From an uncultured Clostridia bacterium (GTDB lineage: Bacteria > Bacillota > Clostridia > Monoglobales > Monoglobaceae), in assembly GCA_934463175.1 (NCBI GenBank), contig CAKSIW010000033.1, positions 1 to 26,967 of the forward strand: 26,967 nt of DNA, in the 5' to 3' direction. The notes below the pieces were generated by a model. That model was not told the origin of the DNA and did not search any database. It saw only the letters and a program-made list of their open reading frames with translations. Every line of letters begins with the position of its first letter. Positions within the stretch are counted from its first letter, which is position 1. Both the position numbers and the translations under genes were made by a program. Positions 17,349 to 25,007 of the stretch are shown piece after piece.

Positions 17349-18374
17349 ATGAGCAAAAAGAAAAAGGTTCTTGTGACAATGCCCGACGGGTTTGCAAAGG
17401 AGCGTTTCATAACAAAGGAAACACAAAGGCTGCTTGAAGAACACTTTGATGTGACATATAACGGACTCGGCAGAAACTACTCTCCGGAGGAAATAAAGAA
17501 TGTCACAAAAGGTATTGATATTGTTATTACAGGCTGGGGAACGCCCTCACTTTCCGAGGCAGCGCAGTCTGCTGAGTGCTCAATTGAAATGATTGCGCAT
17601 ATGGCAGGCTCGGTCGGCGATCTTGTTTCGCAGACCGTGTATGACAAGGGAATAAAGGTTGTGAGCGGAAACCGTTTGTTTGCGGTGTCGGTTGCCGAGG
17701 GAACGATTGCATATATGCTGGCGGCACAGAGATATATTCCCGAAAATGTGACTGATATGCGCAGCGGTGCATATTGGAAAAAAGAAGGTTTTCGGGAAAG
17801 CAGAAGGATAATCGGCAGAACAATCGGAATTGTGGGCTGCGGCATGATTTCAAAGGAACTGATGAAAATGCTCCGTCCGTTCGGTGTGAGAATAAAGCTT
17901 TTTTCGGAATATCCGCAGGATAAGGAGTGGCTTGATGACATGAATGCGGAGCAGACAAGTCTTGATGAGATTTTTGAAAGCTGCTCAATTGTGTCACTTC
18001 ATTCGTCGCTTTCCGAGAAGACGCGCGGCATGATTGGAAGGGAGCACTTTGAAAAAATGCAGGAAGATGCACTCTTCATCAACACTGCCAGAGGTGCAAT
18101 TGTCAGAGAAAACGAAATGATTGAGGCTCTGAAAGCAAGACCCGATCTGAGAGCTTTTCTGGACGTATACGAAAAGGAACCGCTGGACGGCGAAAGCCCT
18201 CTCAGAAAAATGAAAAATGTCTATCTGATGCCTCACTGCGGCGGACCGACAATCGACATGTACGGTGAAATCGGACGCGCTGTGGCAGAGGACGTTATCA
18301 GCTTTGCGGACGGCGGCGCACTTCAATATGAAATAACCGCAGGTCAGGCAAGCAGAATGACAAAACAGCACTAA
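17349..18374 (+). CDS. D-isomer-specific 2-hydroxyacid dehydrogenase
   Basis: The 341-residue enzyme has the family's NAD-binding turn, GIVGCGMIS (third Gly replaced by Ser), and the three catalytic sites: Arg in NTARGAIV, Glu in LDVYEKEPL and His in LMPHCGG. These enzymes interconvert 2-keto acids and D-2-hydroxy acids with NAD(P)H. The residue after the second strand is in LFSEYP, with Glu rather than the usual Asp. ATG 17349 is preferred because AGGTGG lies 5 bp before it. A GTG at 17340 in the same frame, behind GGGAGAG, is possible and would add three residues. It lies 29 bp after the permease and is followed by a terminator, so it is the last gene of the sugar operon. It may handle a sugar-acid intermediate, but the substrate is unknown. 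Confidence 0.88.
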   Translation: MSKKKKVLVTMPDGFAKERFITKETQRLLEEHFDVTYNGLGRNYSPEEIKNVTKGIDIVITGWGTPSLSEAAQSAECSIEMIAHMAGSVGDLVSQTVYDKGIKVVSGNRLFAVSVAEGTIAYMLAAQRYIPENVTDMRSGAYWKKEGFRESRRIIGRTIGIVGCGMISKELMKMLRPFGVRIKLFSEYPQDKEWLDDMNAEQTSLDEIFESCSIVSLHSSLSEKTRGMIGREHFEKMQEDALFINTARGAIVRENEMIEALKARPDLRAFLDVYEKEPLDGESPLRKMKNVYLMPHCGGPTIDMYGEIGRAVAEDVISFADGGALQYEITAGQASRMTKQH

Positions 18375-18397
18375 AACGATGTATATTTAAAGTTTAA

Positions 18398-18434
18398 AAA
18401 ACCGTCTTTCCGAATTCGGAAGGGCGGTTTTGTT
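18398..18434 (+). terminator. rho-independent terminator after the sugar operon
   Basis: The arms AAAACCGTCTTTCCGAA and TTCGGAAGGGCGGTTTT pair along 17 positions with two G-U pairs and continue into TGTTTTG. The stem also begins with A bases, so the hairpin could work in both directions. It separates the sugar operon from pstS. Confidence 0.88.
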
Positions 18435-18445
18435 TTGTAAAAAAC

Positions 18446-18500
18446 TTTACATAAATTTGACAAAACTATGATTTCGGATTTGACAAACCGCAGTTATAAT
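18446..18500 (+). promoter_or_regulatory. Pho-box direct repeats and -10 box of the pst-pho operon
   Basis: TTTACA (18446-18451) and TTGACA (18457-18462) are 11 bp apart start to start, the helical spacing of PhoP-binding repeats in Bacillus. Another TTGACA (18480-18485) lies 23 bp further on. A perfect TATAAT is at 18495-18500. No -35 lies at 17 bp from this -10, since the nearest TTGACA leaves only 9 bp. That fits a promoter needing phosphorylated PhoP for activation. Confidence 0.7.
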
Positions 18501-18544
18501 TAAGTTTGTAAAGAGAAAAACAAAGAAAAAAGGAGAAAAGAGTT

Positions 18545-19354
18545 ATGAAAAAATTGTTATCAATTGCGGTTTGTCTGGTATTGGCAGCAGCTGCGGCAAC
18601 AGGCTGCGGCGGCAAAACGGAGAGCGGCACGGTGTCAACCGACGGTTCAACATCAATGGAAAAGGTTATCGGTGCTTTGGGAGAAGCATTCATGGAGAAT
18701 AACAGCGGTGACACATTCACCTACAACCCGACAGGCTCGGGTTCGGGAATTACGGCAGTTTCGGAAGGACGCTGTGACATCGGTCTTTCAAGCCGTGCAC
18801 TCAAGGACGACGAAAAAAGCAGCGGTCTCAAGGAAACAATCCTTGCATACGACGGAATTGCAATTATTGTAAATCCGCAGAACACAGTTGAGGATTTGTC
18901 CGTTGAACAGATTGCTAAAATATACACCGGTGAAATCACAAACTGGAGTGAGGTTGGCGGTGCTGACGGTGAAATCGTTCTGATCGGCAGAGAAGCCGGA
19001 AGCGGAACAAGAGACGGATTTGAATCAATCACCGACACAAGCGATAAGTGCAAATACCGTCAGGAGCTGACTTCAACAGGTGATGTAATAACAACTGTTT
19101 CTCAGAATCCTGCCTCAATCGGTTATGCTTCACTGGCATCGGTCAAAGACACAGTTAAGGCTCTGAAGGTCGGCGGAACAGCTCCCACAGAGGAGACTGT
19201 GAAAAGCGGCAGCTACGTTGTGCAGCGTCCGTTTGTGCTTGTCACCAAGGACGGCGAAAAGCTTTCGGCAACAGCTCAGAAGTTCTTCGATTTCGCAACA
19301 TCTGCCGAGGCAGCTCCGATAATCTCAAAGGCCGGCGCGGTTGCGGCAAACTGA
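18545..19354 (+). CDS. pstS: phosphate ABC transporter substrate-binding lipoprotein PstS
   Basis: The 269-residue lipoprotein carries an ATGC lipobox (Cys21). The mature protein has the phosphate-binding loops of PstS: STDGSTSMEKV near the start, NPTGSGSGITAV, DIGLSSRALKD and GREAGSGTRDGFE. It binds inorganic phosphate outside the membrane and delivers it to PstC/PstA. The start is ATG 18545 behind AAAGGAG. It is the first gene of the pst-pho operon, directly behind the Pho boxes. A GC-rich hairpin follows its stop, suggesting that more pstS message than downstream message is kept. Confidence 0.96.
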   Translation: MKKLLSIAVCLVLAAAAATGCGGKTESGTVSTDGSTSMEKVIGALGEAFMENNSGDTFTYNPTGSGSGITAVSEGRCDIGLSSRALKDDEKSSGLKETILAYDGIAIIVNPQNTVEDLSVEQIAKIYTGEITNWSEVGGADGEIVLIGREAGSGTRDGFESITDTSDKCKYRQELTSTGDVITTVSQNPASIGYASLASVKDTVKALKVGGTAPTEETVKSGSYVVQRPFVLVTKDGEKLSATAQKFFDFATSAEAAPIISKAGAVAAN

Positions 19355-19370
19355 CAGCAAGACGCATAAC

Positions 19371-19387
19371 GGCGGCAATATGCCGCC
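19371..19387 (+). other. intercistronic hairpin between pstS and pstC
   Basis: GGCGGCA (19371-19377) pairs perfectly with TGCCGCC (19381-19387) over a 3-base loop. No T-run follows, so it is not a standard terminator. A stem here can protect the pstS 3' end or limit read-through, giving excess binding protein, as in many binding-protein operons. Confidence 0.55.
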
Positions 19388-19415
19388 TTATCGTCATATC
19401 TGAAAGGAAAATAAT

Positions 19416-20273
19416 ATGAAGAAAGCAGAAAGTATTATTCACGGTATATTCTTAATACTCGGTCTGATTACGGTGGGGTGTGTGCTGCTGATTACAGTAT
19501 ACCTCATTGCGTCCGGACTTCCGGCAATCGGCAAAATCGGGCTTGTGAAATTCCTGTTCGGCAAAACATGGGCATCGACGGCAGCCGAACCTCAATTCGG
19601 CATTCTGCCGTTCATACTCACAAGCGTCTACGGAACAGCAGGCGCAATTCTGATTGGTGTTCCGATTGGATTTTTCACCTCGGTATATCTTGCAAAGCTT
19701 GCACCGAAGCGCATAAAAAGCATTGTTGAGGCAGCAATCGGACTTCTTGCCGGAATACCGTCTGTTGTATATGGTCTTGTCGGAATGCTTGTTCTGGTTC
19801 CGGGAATTAAAAAAATGTTCGGAATTCCGGACGGTGCAAGCCTTTTGGCGGCAATAGTCGTTCTTGCAATAATGATTCTGCCGTCAATAATAAAGGTTTC
19901 GCTCACAGCTCTTGAAGCCGTTCCCAAGGATTTTGAAGACGCCTCTCTGGCACTTGGAGCAACCCCTGTTGAAACATATTTCCGTGTGTCTGTTCCGGCG
20001 GCAAAAAGCGGAATTGCGGCGGCGGTTGTTCTCGGCGTCGGACGCGCAATCGGAGAAGCAATGGCTGTTATGATGGTTTCGGGAAATGCGCCGAACATGC
20101 CATCGCTGTTTCAGAGTGTTCGCTTTCTCACCACAGCGGTTGCGAGCGAGATGTCATATTCCGCAGGACTTCAGCGTCAGGCACTTTTCTCAATTGCACT
20201 GGTTCTGTTCCTGTTTATAATGCTGATTAACGCAGTCCTGAATTGTCTGCTCAAACGCGGAGGGGAGAAATAA
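19416..20273 (+). CDS. pstC: phosphate ABC transporter permease PstC
   Basis: The 285-residue inner-membrane protein has a first hydrophobic segment at about residues 10-34. The family loop LEAVPKDFEDASLALGATPVE contacts the ATPase, and GVGRAIGEAMAVMMVSGN is diagnostic for PstC/PstA. GIPSVVYGLVGM is also conserved. The start ATG 19416 lies after GAAAGGAAA. pstA follows with a gap of a single base. Confidence 0.95.
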   Translation: MKKAESIIHGIFLILGLITVGCVLLITVYLIASGLPAIGKIGLVKFLFGKTWASTAAEPQFGILPFILTSVYGTAGAILIGVPIGFFTSVYLAKLAPKRIKSIVEAAIGLLAGIPSVVYGLVGMLVLVPGIKKMFGIPDGASLLAAIVVLAIMILPSIIKVSLTALEAVPKDFEDASLALGATPVETYFRVSVPAAKSGIAAAVVLGVGRAIGEAMAVMMVSGNAPNMPSLFQSVRFLTTAVASEMSYSAGLQRQALFSIALVLFLFIMLINAVLNCLLKRGGEK

Positions 20274-20274
20274 T

Positions 20275-21138
20275 ATGCTTACCAAATCAATTTCAAAAAA
20301 ACGGCAAACCTACATTTGGTCAATGAAGCTTCTGATGTATGCGGCTGCGGCTCTGACCTGTGCACTCACGGCATTCATTTTGATTTATGTACTTGTAAAG
20401 GGAATACCGAATATAAGTATTGAGCTTCTGACAACAAGCCCGAGCTATATTTCGGAGCGTATCGGAATCCTGCCCGACATTCTCAACACACTGTATATCG
20501 TAATTGCGTCGCTTGTCATCGTGCTTCCGCTTGGAGTCGGTGCGGCTGTTTACCTGACGGAATATGCCTCAAACAAAAAGCTTGTCGGGATGATTGAATA
20601 TGCCTCCGAAACATTGTCGGGAATACCTTCGATAATTTACGGACTTGTCGGAATGTTGTTTTTTTGTCAGTTTCTCGGCATGAAAACCTCACTTCTTGCG
20701 GGCAGCCTGACGCTTGTTGTCATGAATCTGCCGACCGTAATGCGCACAACTCAGGAAAGTCTGAAAACAGTGCCGCAGAGCTACCGTGAAGGAGCGTTCG
20801 GCTTGGGTGCCGGACGGTGGCGTGTTGTGCGGACGGTTGTTCTGCCGAGCTGCGTGGACGGAATCATAACAGGCTGCATTCTGTCGGTCGGAAGAATCCT
20901 CGGAGAATCTGCCGCGCTTCTCTTCACAGCAGGATTTTCACACACTCTGAACAACTTCTTTTTCGGTTTGAAAAACGCGGGAGCGAGCCTGACTGTTGCA
21001 CTTTATGTTTACGCAAAGGAACAGGGGGAATTCGGAGTTGCATTTGCAATTGCGGCAATATTAATGCTGCTGACGCTGGTGATTAATCTTGCGGCGACCC
21101 TTGTCGGAAAATACTTTGAAAAGAGGAGAAGAATATGA
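20275..21138 (+). CDS. pstA: phosphate ABC transporter permease PstA
   Basis: The 287-residue membrane protein contains GIPSIIYGLVGMLFF, the EAA-like loop LKTVPQSYREGAFGLGAGRW and SVGRILGESAALLFTAG, all typical of PstA. It forms the channel with PstC. The start ATG 20275 follows GGAGGGGAGA within the end of pstC, and its stop overlaps the pstB start by 4 bp, so translation is coupled on both sides. Confidence 0.95.
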   Translation: MLTKSISKKRQTYIWSMKLLMYAAAALTCALTAFILIYVLVKGIPNISIELLTTSPSYISERIGILPDILNTLYIVIASLVIVLPLGVGAAVYLTEYASNKKLVGMIEYASETLSGIPSIIYGLVGMLFFCQFLGMKTSLLAGSLTLVVMNLPTVMRTTQESLKTVPQSYREGAFGLGAGRWRVVRTVVLPSCVDGIITGCILSVGRILGESAALLFTAGFSHTLNNFFFGLKNAGASLTVALYVYAKEQGEFGVAFAIAAILMLLTLVINLAATLVGKYFEKRRRI

Positions 21139-21887
21139 GCATTATATCAGTAAATGATTTATGTCTTTGGTATGGAACCACCGAGGCACTGAAGCATATC
21201 AACATAGAAATTCCCGAGAAAAGCATAACAGCGCTTATCGGTCCGTCAGGCTGCGGAAAATCCACGTTTCTGAAAACAATCAACCGCATGAATGACCTTG
21301 TGGAAGGTGTCAGAATTACGGGGAAAATTGAATACGGCGGTCAGAATATTTTTGACAGCGCGGTTGATGTGAATGAGCTTCGGCGTGAAATCGGTATGGT
21401 TTTTCAAAAGCCCAATCCGTTCCCGATGAGCATTTACGACAACATTGCATACGGACCGAGAACACACGGAATCAGAAACAAAGCAAAACTTGATGATATT
21501 GTTGAAAAATCTCTGCGCGGTGCTGCGATTTGGGACGAGGTCAAGGACAGACTGAAAAAATCGGCTCTCGGTCTTTCGGGAGGACAGCAGCAGAGACTGT
21601 GCATTGCGCGCGCTCTTGCGGTTGAACCGAAAATACTTCTGATGGACGAACCGACATCAGCTCTTGACCCGATTTCAACTTCAAAAATAGAAGAGCTTGC
21701 AAGTGAACTGAAAAAGTGCTATACTATAATTATAGTAACTCACAATATGCAGCAGGCTGTGCGTATTTCGGATAATACGGCGTTCTTTCTGCTGGGTGAG
21801 CTTGTTGAATACGGAAACACCGAGAAAATGTTTGCAAATCCTCAGGATAAGCGGACTGAGGACTATATAACAGGGAGGTTTGGATAA
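21135..21887 (+). CDS. pstB: phosphate ABC transporter ATP-binding protein PstB
   Basis: The 250-residue ATPase has Walker A GPSGCGKST at residues 36-44, signature LSGGQQQR, Walker B ILLMDEP followed by TSALDP, and the switch His in IIVTHNM. FQKPNPFPMSIYDN is a PstB-specific stretch. It powers phosphate import through PstC/PstA. It overlaps pstA by 4 bp (ATGA) and phoU by one base (TAATG). Length equals the family norm. Confidence 0.97.
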   Translation: MSIISVNDLCLWYGTTEALKHINIEIPEKSITALIGPSGCGKSTFLKTINRMNDLVEGVRITGKIEYGGQNIFDSAVDVNELRREIGMVFQKPNPFPMSIYDNIAYGPRTHGIRNKAKLDDIVEKSLRGAAIWDEVKDRLKKSALGLSGGQQQRLCIARALAVEPKILLMDEPTSALDPISTSKIEELASELKKCYTIIIVTHNMQQAVRISDNTAFFLLGELVEYGNTEKMFANPQDKRTEDYITGRFG

Positions 21888-22540
21888 TGAGAAGCGGATT
21901 TGACAGGCAGCTTGAAAAGCTGAACAGTGAAATGATTGAAATGGGCGCTCTGTGCGAGCAGGCGATTGCAATGGCGGCAAAAGCACTGACTGAGGGCAGC
22001 GAGGCTCTTGAAAAGGAAATAATCGCGCTTGATTCCGATATAGACCAAAAGGAGCATGACATCGAGACGCTTTGCCTCAGAATGCTGCTTCAGCAGCAGC
22101 CTGTCGCAAGAGATCTTCGACAGATTTCGGCAGCACTCAAGATGATAACAGATTTGGAGCGAATCGGCGATCAGGCTTCGGATATTGCGGAAATTCTTGA
22201 AGTTATGGACGGCAGGACAGCCGCCGACTGCGAGCTTATTTCGGAAATGGCACGTGCGGCAATCCGTATGGTGACGGGCAGTATTGACGCATATGTGAAA
22301 CAGGACACGGAGCTTGCGGAAAATGTTGCGAAAAATGATGATATTGTTGATGATTATTTTGACAGAGTGAGAAAAAGACTGATAAAAATGATAGCTGAAA
22401 ACCCGAACGACGGTGAATATGCTATTGACCTTCTTATGATTGCAAAATATTTCGAGAGAATCGGCGACCATGCGACCAACATCGCCGAATGGGTTGTTTT
22501 TTCGGTCACGGGTGTTCATAAAGGAGGAGTCGAGCTATGA
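21887..22540 (+). CDS. phoU: phosphate signalling protein PhoU
   Basis: The 217-residue all-helical protein has the two PhoU metal-binding signatures, one per three-helix bundle: DLERIGDQASDIAE from residue 89 and FERIGDHATNIAEW from residue 189. PhoU couples Pst transporter activity to the PhoR kinase and restrains signalling when phosphate is plentiful. It sits between transporter and two-component genes and overlaps both (1 bp and 4 bp), consistent with that bridging role. Confidence 0.96.
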   Translation: MRSGFDRQLEKLNSEMIEMGALCEQAIAMAAKALTEGSEALEKEIIALDSDIDQKEHDIETLCLRMLLQQQPVARDLRQISAALKMITDLERIGDQASDIAEILEVMDGRTAADCELISEMARAAIRMVTGSIDAYVKQDTELAENVAKNDDIVDDYFDRVRKRLIKMIAENPNDGEYAIDLLMIAKYFERIGDHATNIAEWVVFSVTGVHKGGVEL

Positions 22541-23214
22541 AAATCTGGTGTGTTGAAGATGATTCGGGAATCCGCGACATCGAGGTCTACACACTGAAAG
22601 CAACCGGTTTTGACGCTCAGGGCTTTTCGGACGGGAAATCTTTTTTTGAAGAACTCGAAAAAACACTTCCCGATTTGCTCATACTCGATATAATGCTGCC
22701 CGACACGGACGGCATTGAAATTCTCAAGAGACTGCGGAAAAGCGAGAAAACCAAAGACATACCTGTTATAATGGCAACGGCAAAGGGCACGGAATATGAC
22801 AAAATCCAAGGGCTTGATTCGGGTGCTGATGACTATCTTGCAAAGCCCTTCGGTATGCTTGAAATGGTGTCGAGAGTCAAGGCTGTGCTCAGAAGGACGG
22901 GCGGCAGCAAAGCGGAAACCGTATTCAGCATTGACGGGCTGACACTTAACACGGAAGAACACACTGTCTTTGTTGACGGAAAAAGAGTTGTGCTCACATA
23001 CAAAGAGTTTGAGCTTCTCAAGCTGTTTTTTTCGCACCGCGGAACTGTGTTTACCCGTGAACAGCTTTTTGCCAATGTGTGGGGACAGGACTATTTCGGA
23101 GAATCAAGGACGGTCGATATGCACATAAGAACACTTCGGCAAAAAATAGACCCGTACGGACATCTCATTGAAACAGTGCGCAATGTCGGATACAGATTGG
23201 AGGCGGAGGCATGA
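22537..23214 (+). CDS. phoP: phosphate response regulator PhoP/PhoB-type (OmpR family)
   Basis: The 225-residue protein has a receiver domain with acidic pocket E7/D8/D9, phospho-acceptor D51 in LLILDIMLP and conserved K103 in LAKPF. A C-terminal winged helix of the OmpR/PhoB type follows (LTYKEFELLKLFFSHRG, REQLFANVWG, RTVDMHIRTLRQKI). It is expected to bind the Pho boxes at 18446-18485 and activate its own operon. It overlaps phoU and phoR by 4 bp each. The name follows the operon context. Confidence 0.93.
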   Translation: MKIWCVEDDSGIRDIEVYTLKATGFDAQGFSDGKSFFEELEKTLPDLLILDIMLPDTDGIEILKRLRKSEKTKDIPVIMATAKGTEYDKIQGLDSGADDYLAKPFGMLEMVSRVKAVLRRTGGSKAETVFSIDGLTLNTEEHTVFVDGKRVVLTYKEFELLKLFFSHRGTVFTREQLFANVWGQDYFGESRTVDMHIRTLRQKIDPYGHLIETVRNVGYRLEAEA

Positions 23215-24860
23215 CAAAAAAAATCTTTCGTTCAATTTTCACATCTTCCGTTTGCACTTTGGCAGCAGCACTTATTATAATATTCGGCGTGCTGTACGGA
23301 TATTTTACGGAAACCGCGGAGCAGCAGCTCAGAAATCAGCTGAGTCTTGCGGTGCAGGGTGTTGAACTTTGCGGTACGGAATATCTTGACAGAATTTCGG
23401 AGGATAATATTCGGCTCACACTCATTGACCCCGACGGAACAGTGCTGTTTGACACGAATGCCGACCCTGCCGATATGGATAACCACAGCGGGCGCGAAGA
23501 AATCAAGGCGGCACTTGAAAAAGGAACAGGGGAAAGCTCAAGATTTTCGGCAACACTACTCGAAAAGACCATATACCGTGCAGAAAAGCTGACAGACGGA
23601 CGCATTCTCAGAATTTCGGCAACAAGGCATTCGGTGCTTTTGCTTGCTCTCGGAATCATGCAGCCTTCCATCGTTGTGATTATGCTTGCATTGATTTTGT
23701 CGGCATATTTCGCAGGCAGAATGTCAAAAAGAATTGTTGAACCTCTGAATGCTTTGGATCTTGACCGTCCGCTTGAAAACAATGCATATGATGAGGTTGC
23801 GCCGCTGCTTTCGCATATTGAGCAGCAGAACAGAAAAATACGTGAACAGATTGCAGAGCTGAAAAGAACCCGAACGGAGTTTGAGGCAATCACTGACGGC
23901 ATGGACGAGGCTTTGGTGCTTCTTGGTGCGGACGGCAAAGTGATATCGATAAACCGTGCGGCGGAAACGCTCTTTGATACAGATTCGGAGTGCATTGGGA
24001 AAAGCTTTTTGACAATTGAAAGGAATCATGACATCTGCGAGGCAATTGAGAATGCGCAAAAATGCGGACATTCAGAATTGGATATGGAGCGCAGCGGACG
24101 GGTATTCAGGCTCAACATCAGCAGAATCGGCGGCAAAACAACCCCTTTGGGAACGGTTATCCTTGCGTTTGACGTGACCGACAGGGTTTTTGCGGAGCGG
24201 AACCGCAGGGAGTTCACCGCAAATGTGTCGCACGAGCTGAAAACGCCTCTCCAATCAATCATGGGCAACGCAGAGCTGATTGAAAGCGGAATTGCCAAGG
24301 AGGCTGATGTGCCGCGCTTTGCGTCTGCAATCCGCAGCGAAGCAAAACGGCTTGTGACGCTGATTGAGGATATCATCAGATTATCACAGCTTGACGAAAA
24401 AGCCGAAATGCAAACAGAGCAGCTTGACCTTTTGGAAATTGCGTCAGAGACAGTATCCGAATTGAAATATGCCGCGGAAAAAGGTCACATAAGTATGACG
24501 GTATGCGGCGAAAGCTCCTATGTCACAGCCAACAGGAGACTCGTTTGCGAAATGCTGTTTAATATTTGCGACAACGCCGTGAAATATAACAGGGAAGGCG
24601 GAAATGTGACGGTTTCCGTATCGGCGGAGGAGCATCCGAAGGTTGTCGTCAAGGACACGGGAATCGGAATTCCGCAGGAGCATATTGACCGCATTTTTGA
24701 GCGGTTCTACAGGGTTGACAAAAGCAGGTCAAATGAAACCGGCGGAACGGGTCTCGGCTTGTCAATTGTTAAGCATGCTGCCGAGTGTCTTGGGGCAAAA
24801 GTTCTTGTTTCAAGCACTCCGGGTGAGGGAACATGCATTACGGTTGAATGGGAAAAATAA
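23211..24860 (+). CDS. phoR: phosphate sensor histidine kinase PhoR
   Basis: The 549-residue membrane kinase has a first membrane segment at about residues 9-30 and an extracytoplasmic domain to about 142. A second segment near 144-168 (IVVIMLALILSAYFAG) is followed by a short HAMP-like linker and a PAS domain at about 225-325. The phospho-accepting His is H341 in NVSHELKTPLQ. The ATP-binding domain has the N box NICDNAVKYN, DTGIGIP, FERFYRVDKSRS and GGTGLGLSIVKH. It pairs with the response regulator it overlaps by 4 bp, and with PhoU reads out Pst activity. A terminator follows at once. Confidence 0.94.
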   Translation: MTKKIFRSIFTSSVCTLAAALIIIFGVLYGYFTETAEQQLRNQLSLAVQGVELCGTEYLDRISEDNIRLTLIDPDGTVLFDTNADPADMDNHSGREEIKAALEKGTGESSRFSATLLEKTIYRAEKLTDGRILRISATRHSVLLLALGIMQPSIVVIMLALILSAYFAGRMSKRIVEPLNALDLDRPLENNAYDEVAPLLSHIEQQNRKIREQIAELKRTRTEFEAITDGMDEALVLLGADGKVISINRAAETLFDTDSECIGKSFLTIERNHDICEAIENAQKCGHSELDMERSGRVFRLNISRIGGKTTPLGTVILAFDVTDRVFAERNRREFTANVSHELKTPLQSIMGNAELIESGIAKEADVPRFASAIRSEAKRLVTLIEDIIRLSQLDEKAEMQTEQLDLLEIASETVSELKYAAEKGHISMTVCGESSYVTANRRLVCEMLFNICDNAVKYNREGGNVTVSVSAEEHPKVVVKDTGIGIPQEHIDRIFERFYRVDKSRSNETGGTGLGLSIVKHAAECLGAKVLVSSTPGEGTCITVEWEK

Positions 24861-24863
24861 ATT

Positions 24864-24905
24864 AAAAATCGGTTGTTCTCAAGCAGAGCGCAGCCGATTT
24901 TTATT
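24864..24905 (+). terminator. rho-independent terminator of the pst-pho operon
   Basis: The arms AAAAATCGGTTG (24864-24875) and CAGCCGATTTTT (24891-24902) pair along 12 positions, with one G-U, over a 15-base loop. The stem runs into TTTTTATTATT. It begins 4 bp after the phoR stop. Confidence 0.85.
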
Positions 24906-24906
24906 A

Positions 24907-24944
24907 TTGACGAAGTCCGCACTTTGAATTATAATACTAAAGTG
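24907..24944 (+). promoter_or_regulatory. sigma-A promoter overlapped by a CACTTT/AAAGTG dyad (candidate autoregulatory operator)
   Basis: TTGACG (24907-24912) and a perfect TATAAT (24930-24935) are 17 bp apart. A perfect inverted repeat, CACTTT (24920-24925) and AAAGTG (24939-24944) with 13 bases between, brackets the -10 box. A regulator bound there would block polymerase. The downstream gene encodes an XRE-type helix-turn-helix, so self-control is a natural guess. Confidence 0.6.
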
Positions 24945-25007
24945 TACGGAGCGTGGATTGAAAAAAATATGTTACCGGTTTATACTTAGTCTACGGAGGT
25001 GGAAAAC

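Noticed and set aside
18480..18500. TTGACA with TATAAT before pstS as an ordinary sigma-A promoter
   Set aside because: The spacer is only 9 bp, far below 16-18 bp. The repeats fit Pho boxes better.
22516..23037. Long open frames on the minus strand opposite phoU/phoP and similar antisense frames elsewhere
   Set aside because: They lie fully within well-recognised genes, lack ribosome sites and have low-complexity, Ser/Arg-rich composition typical of antisense shadows.
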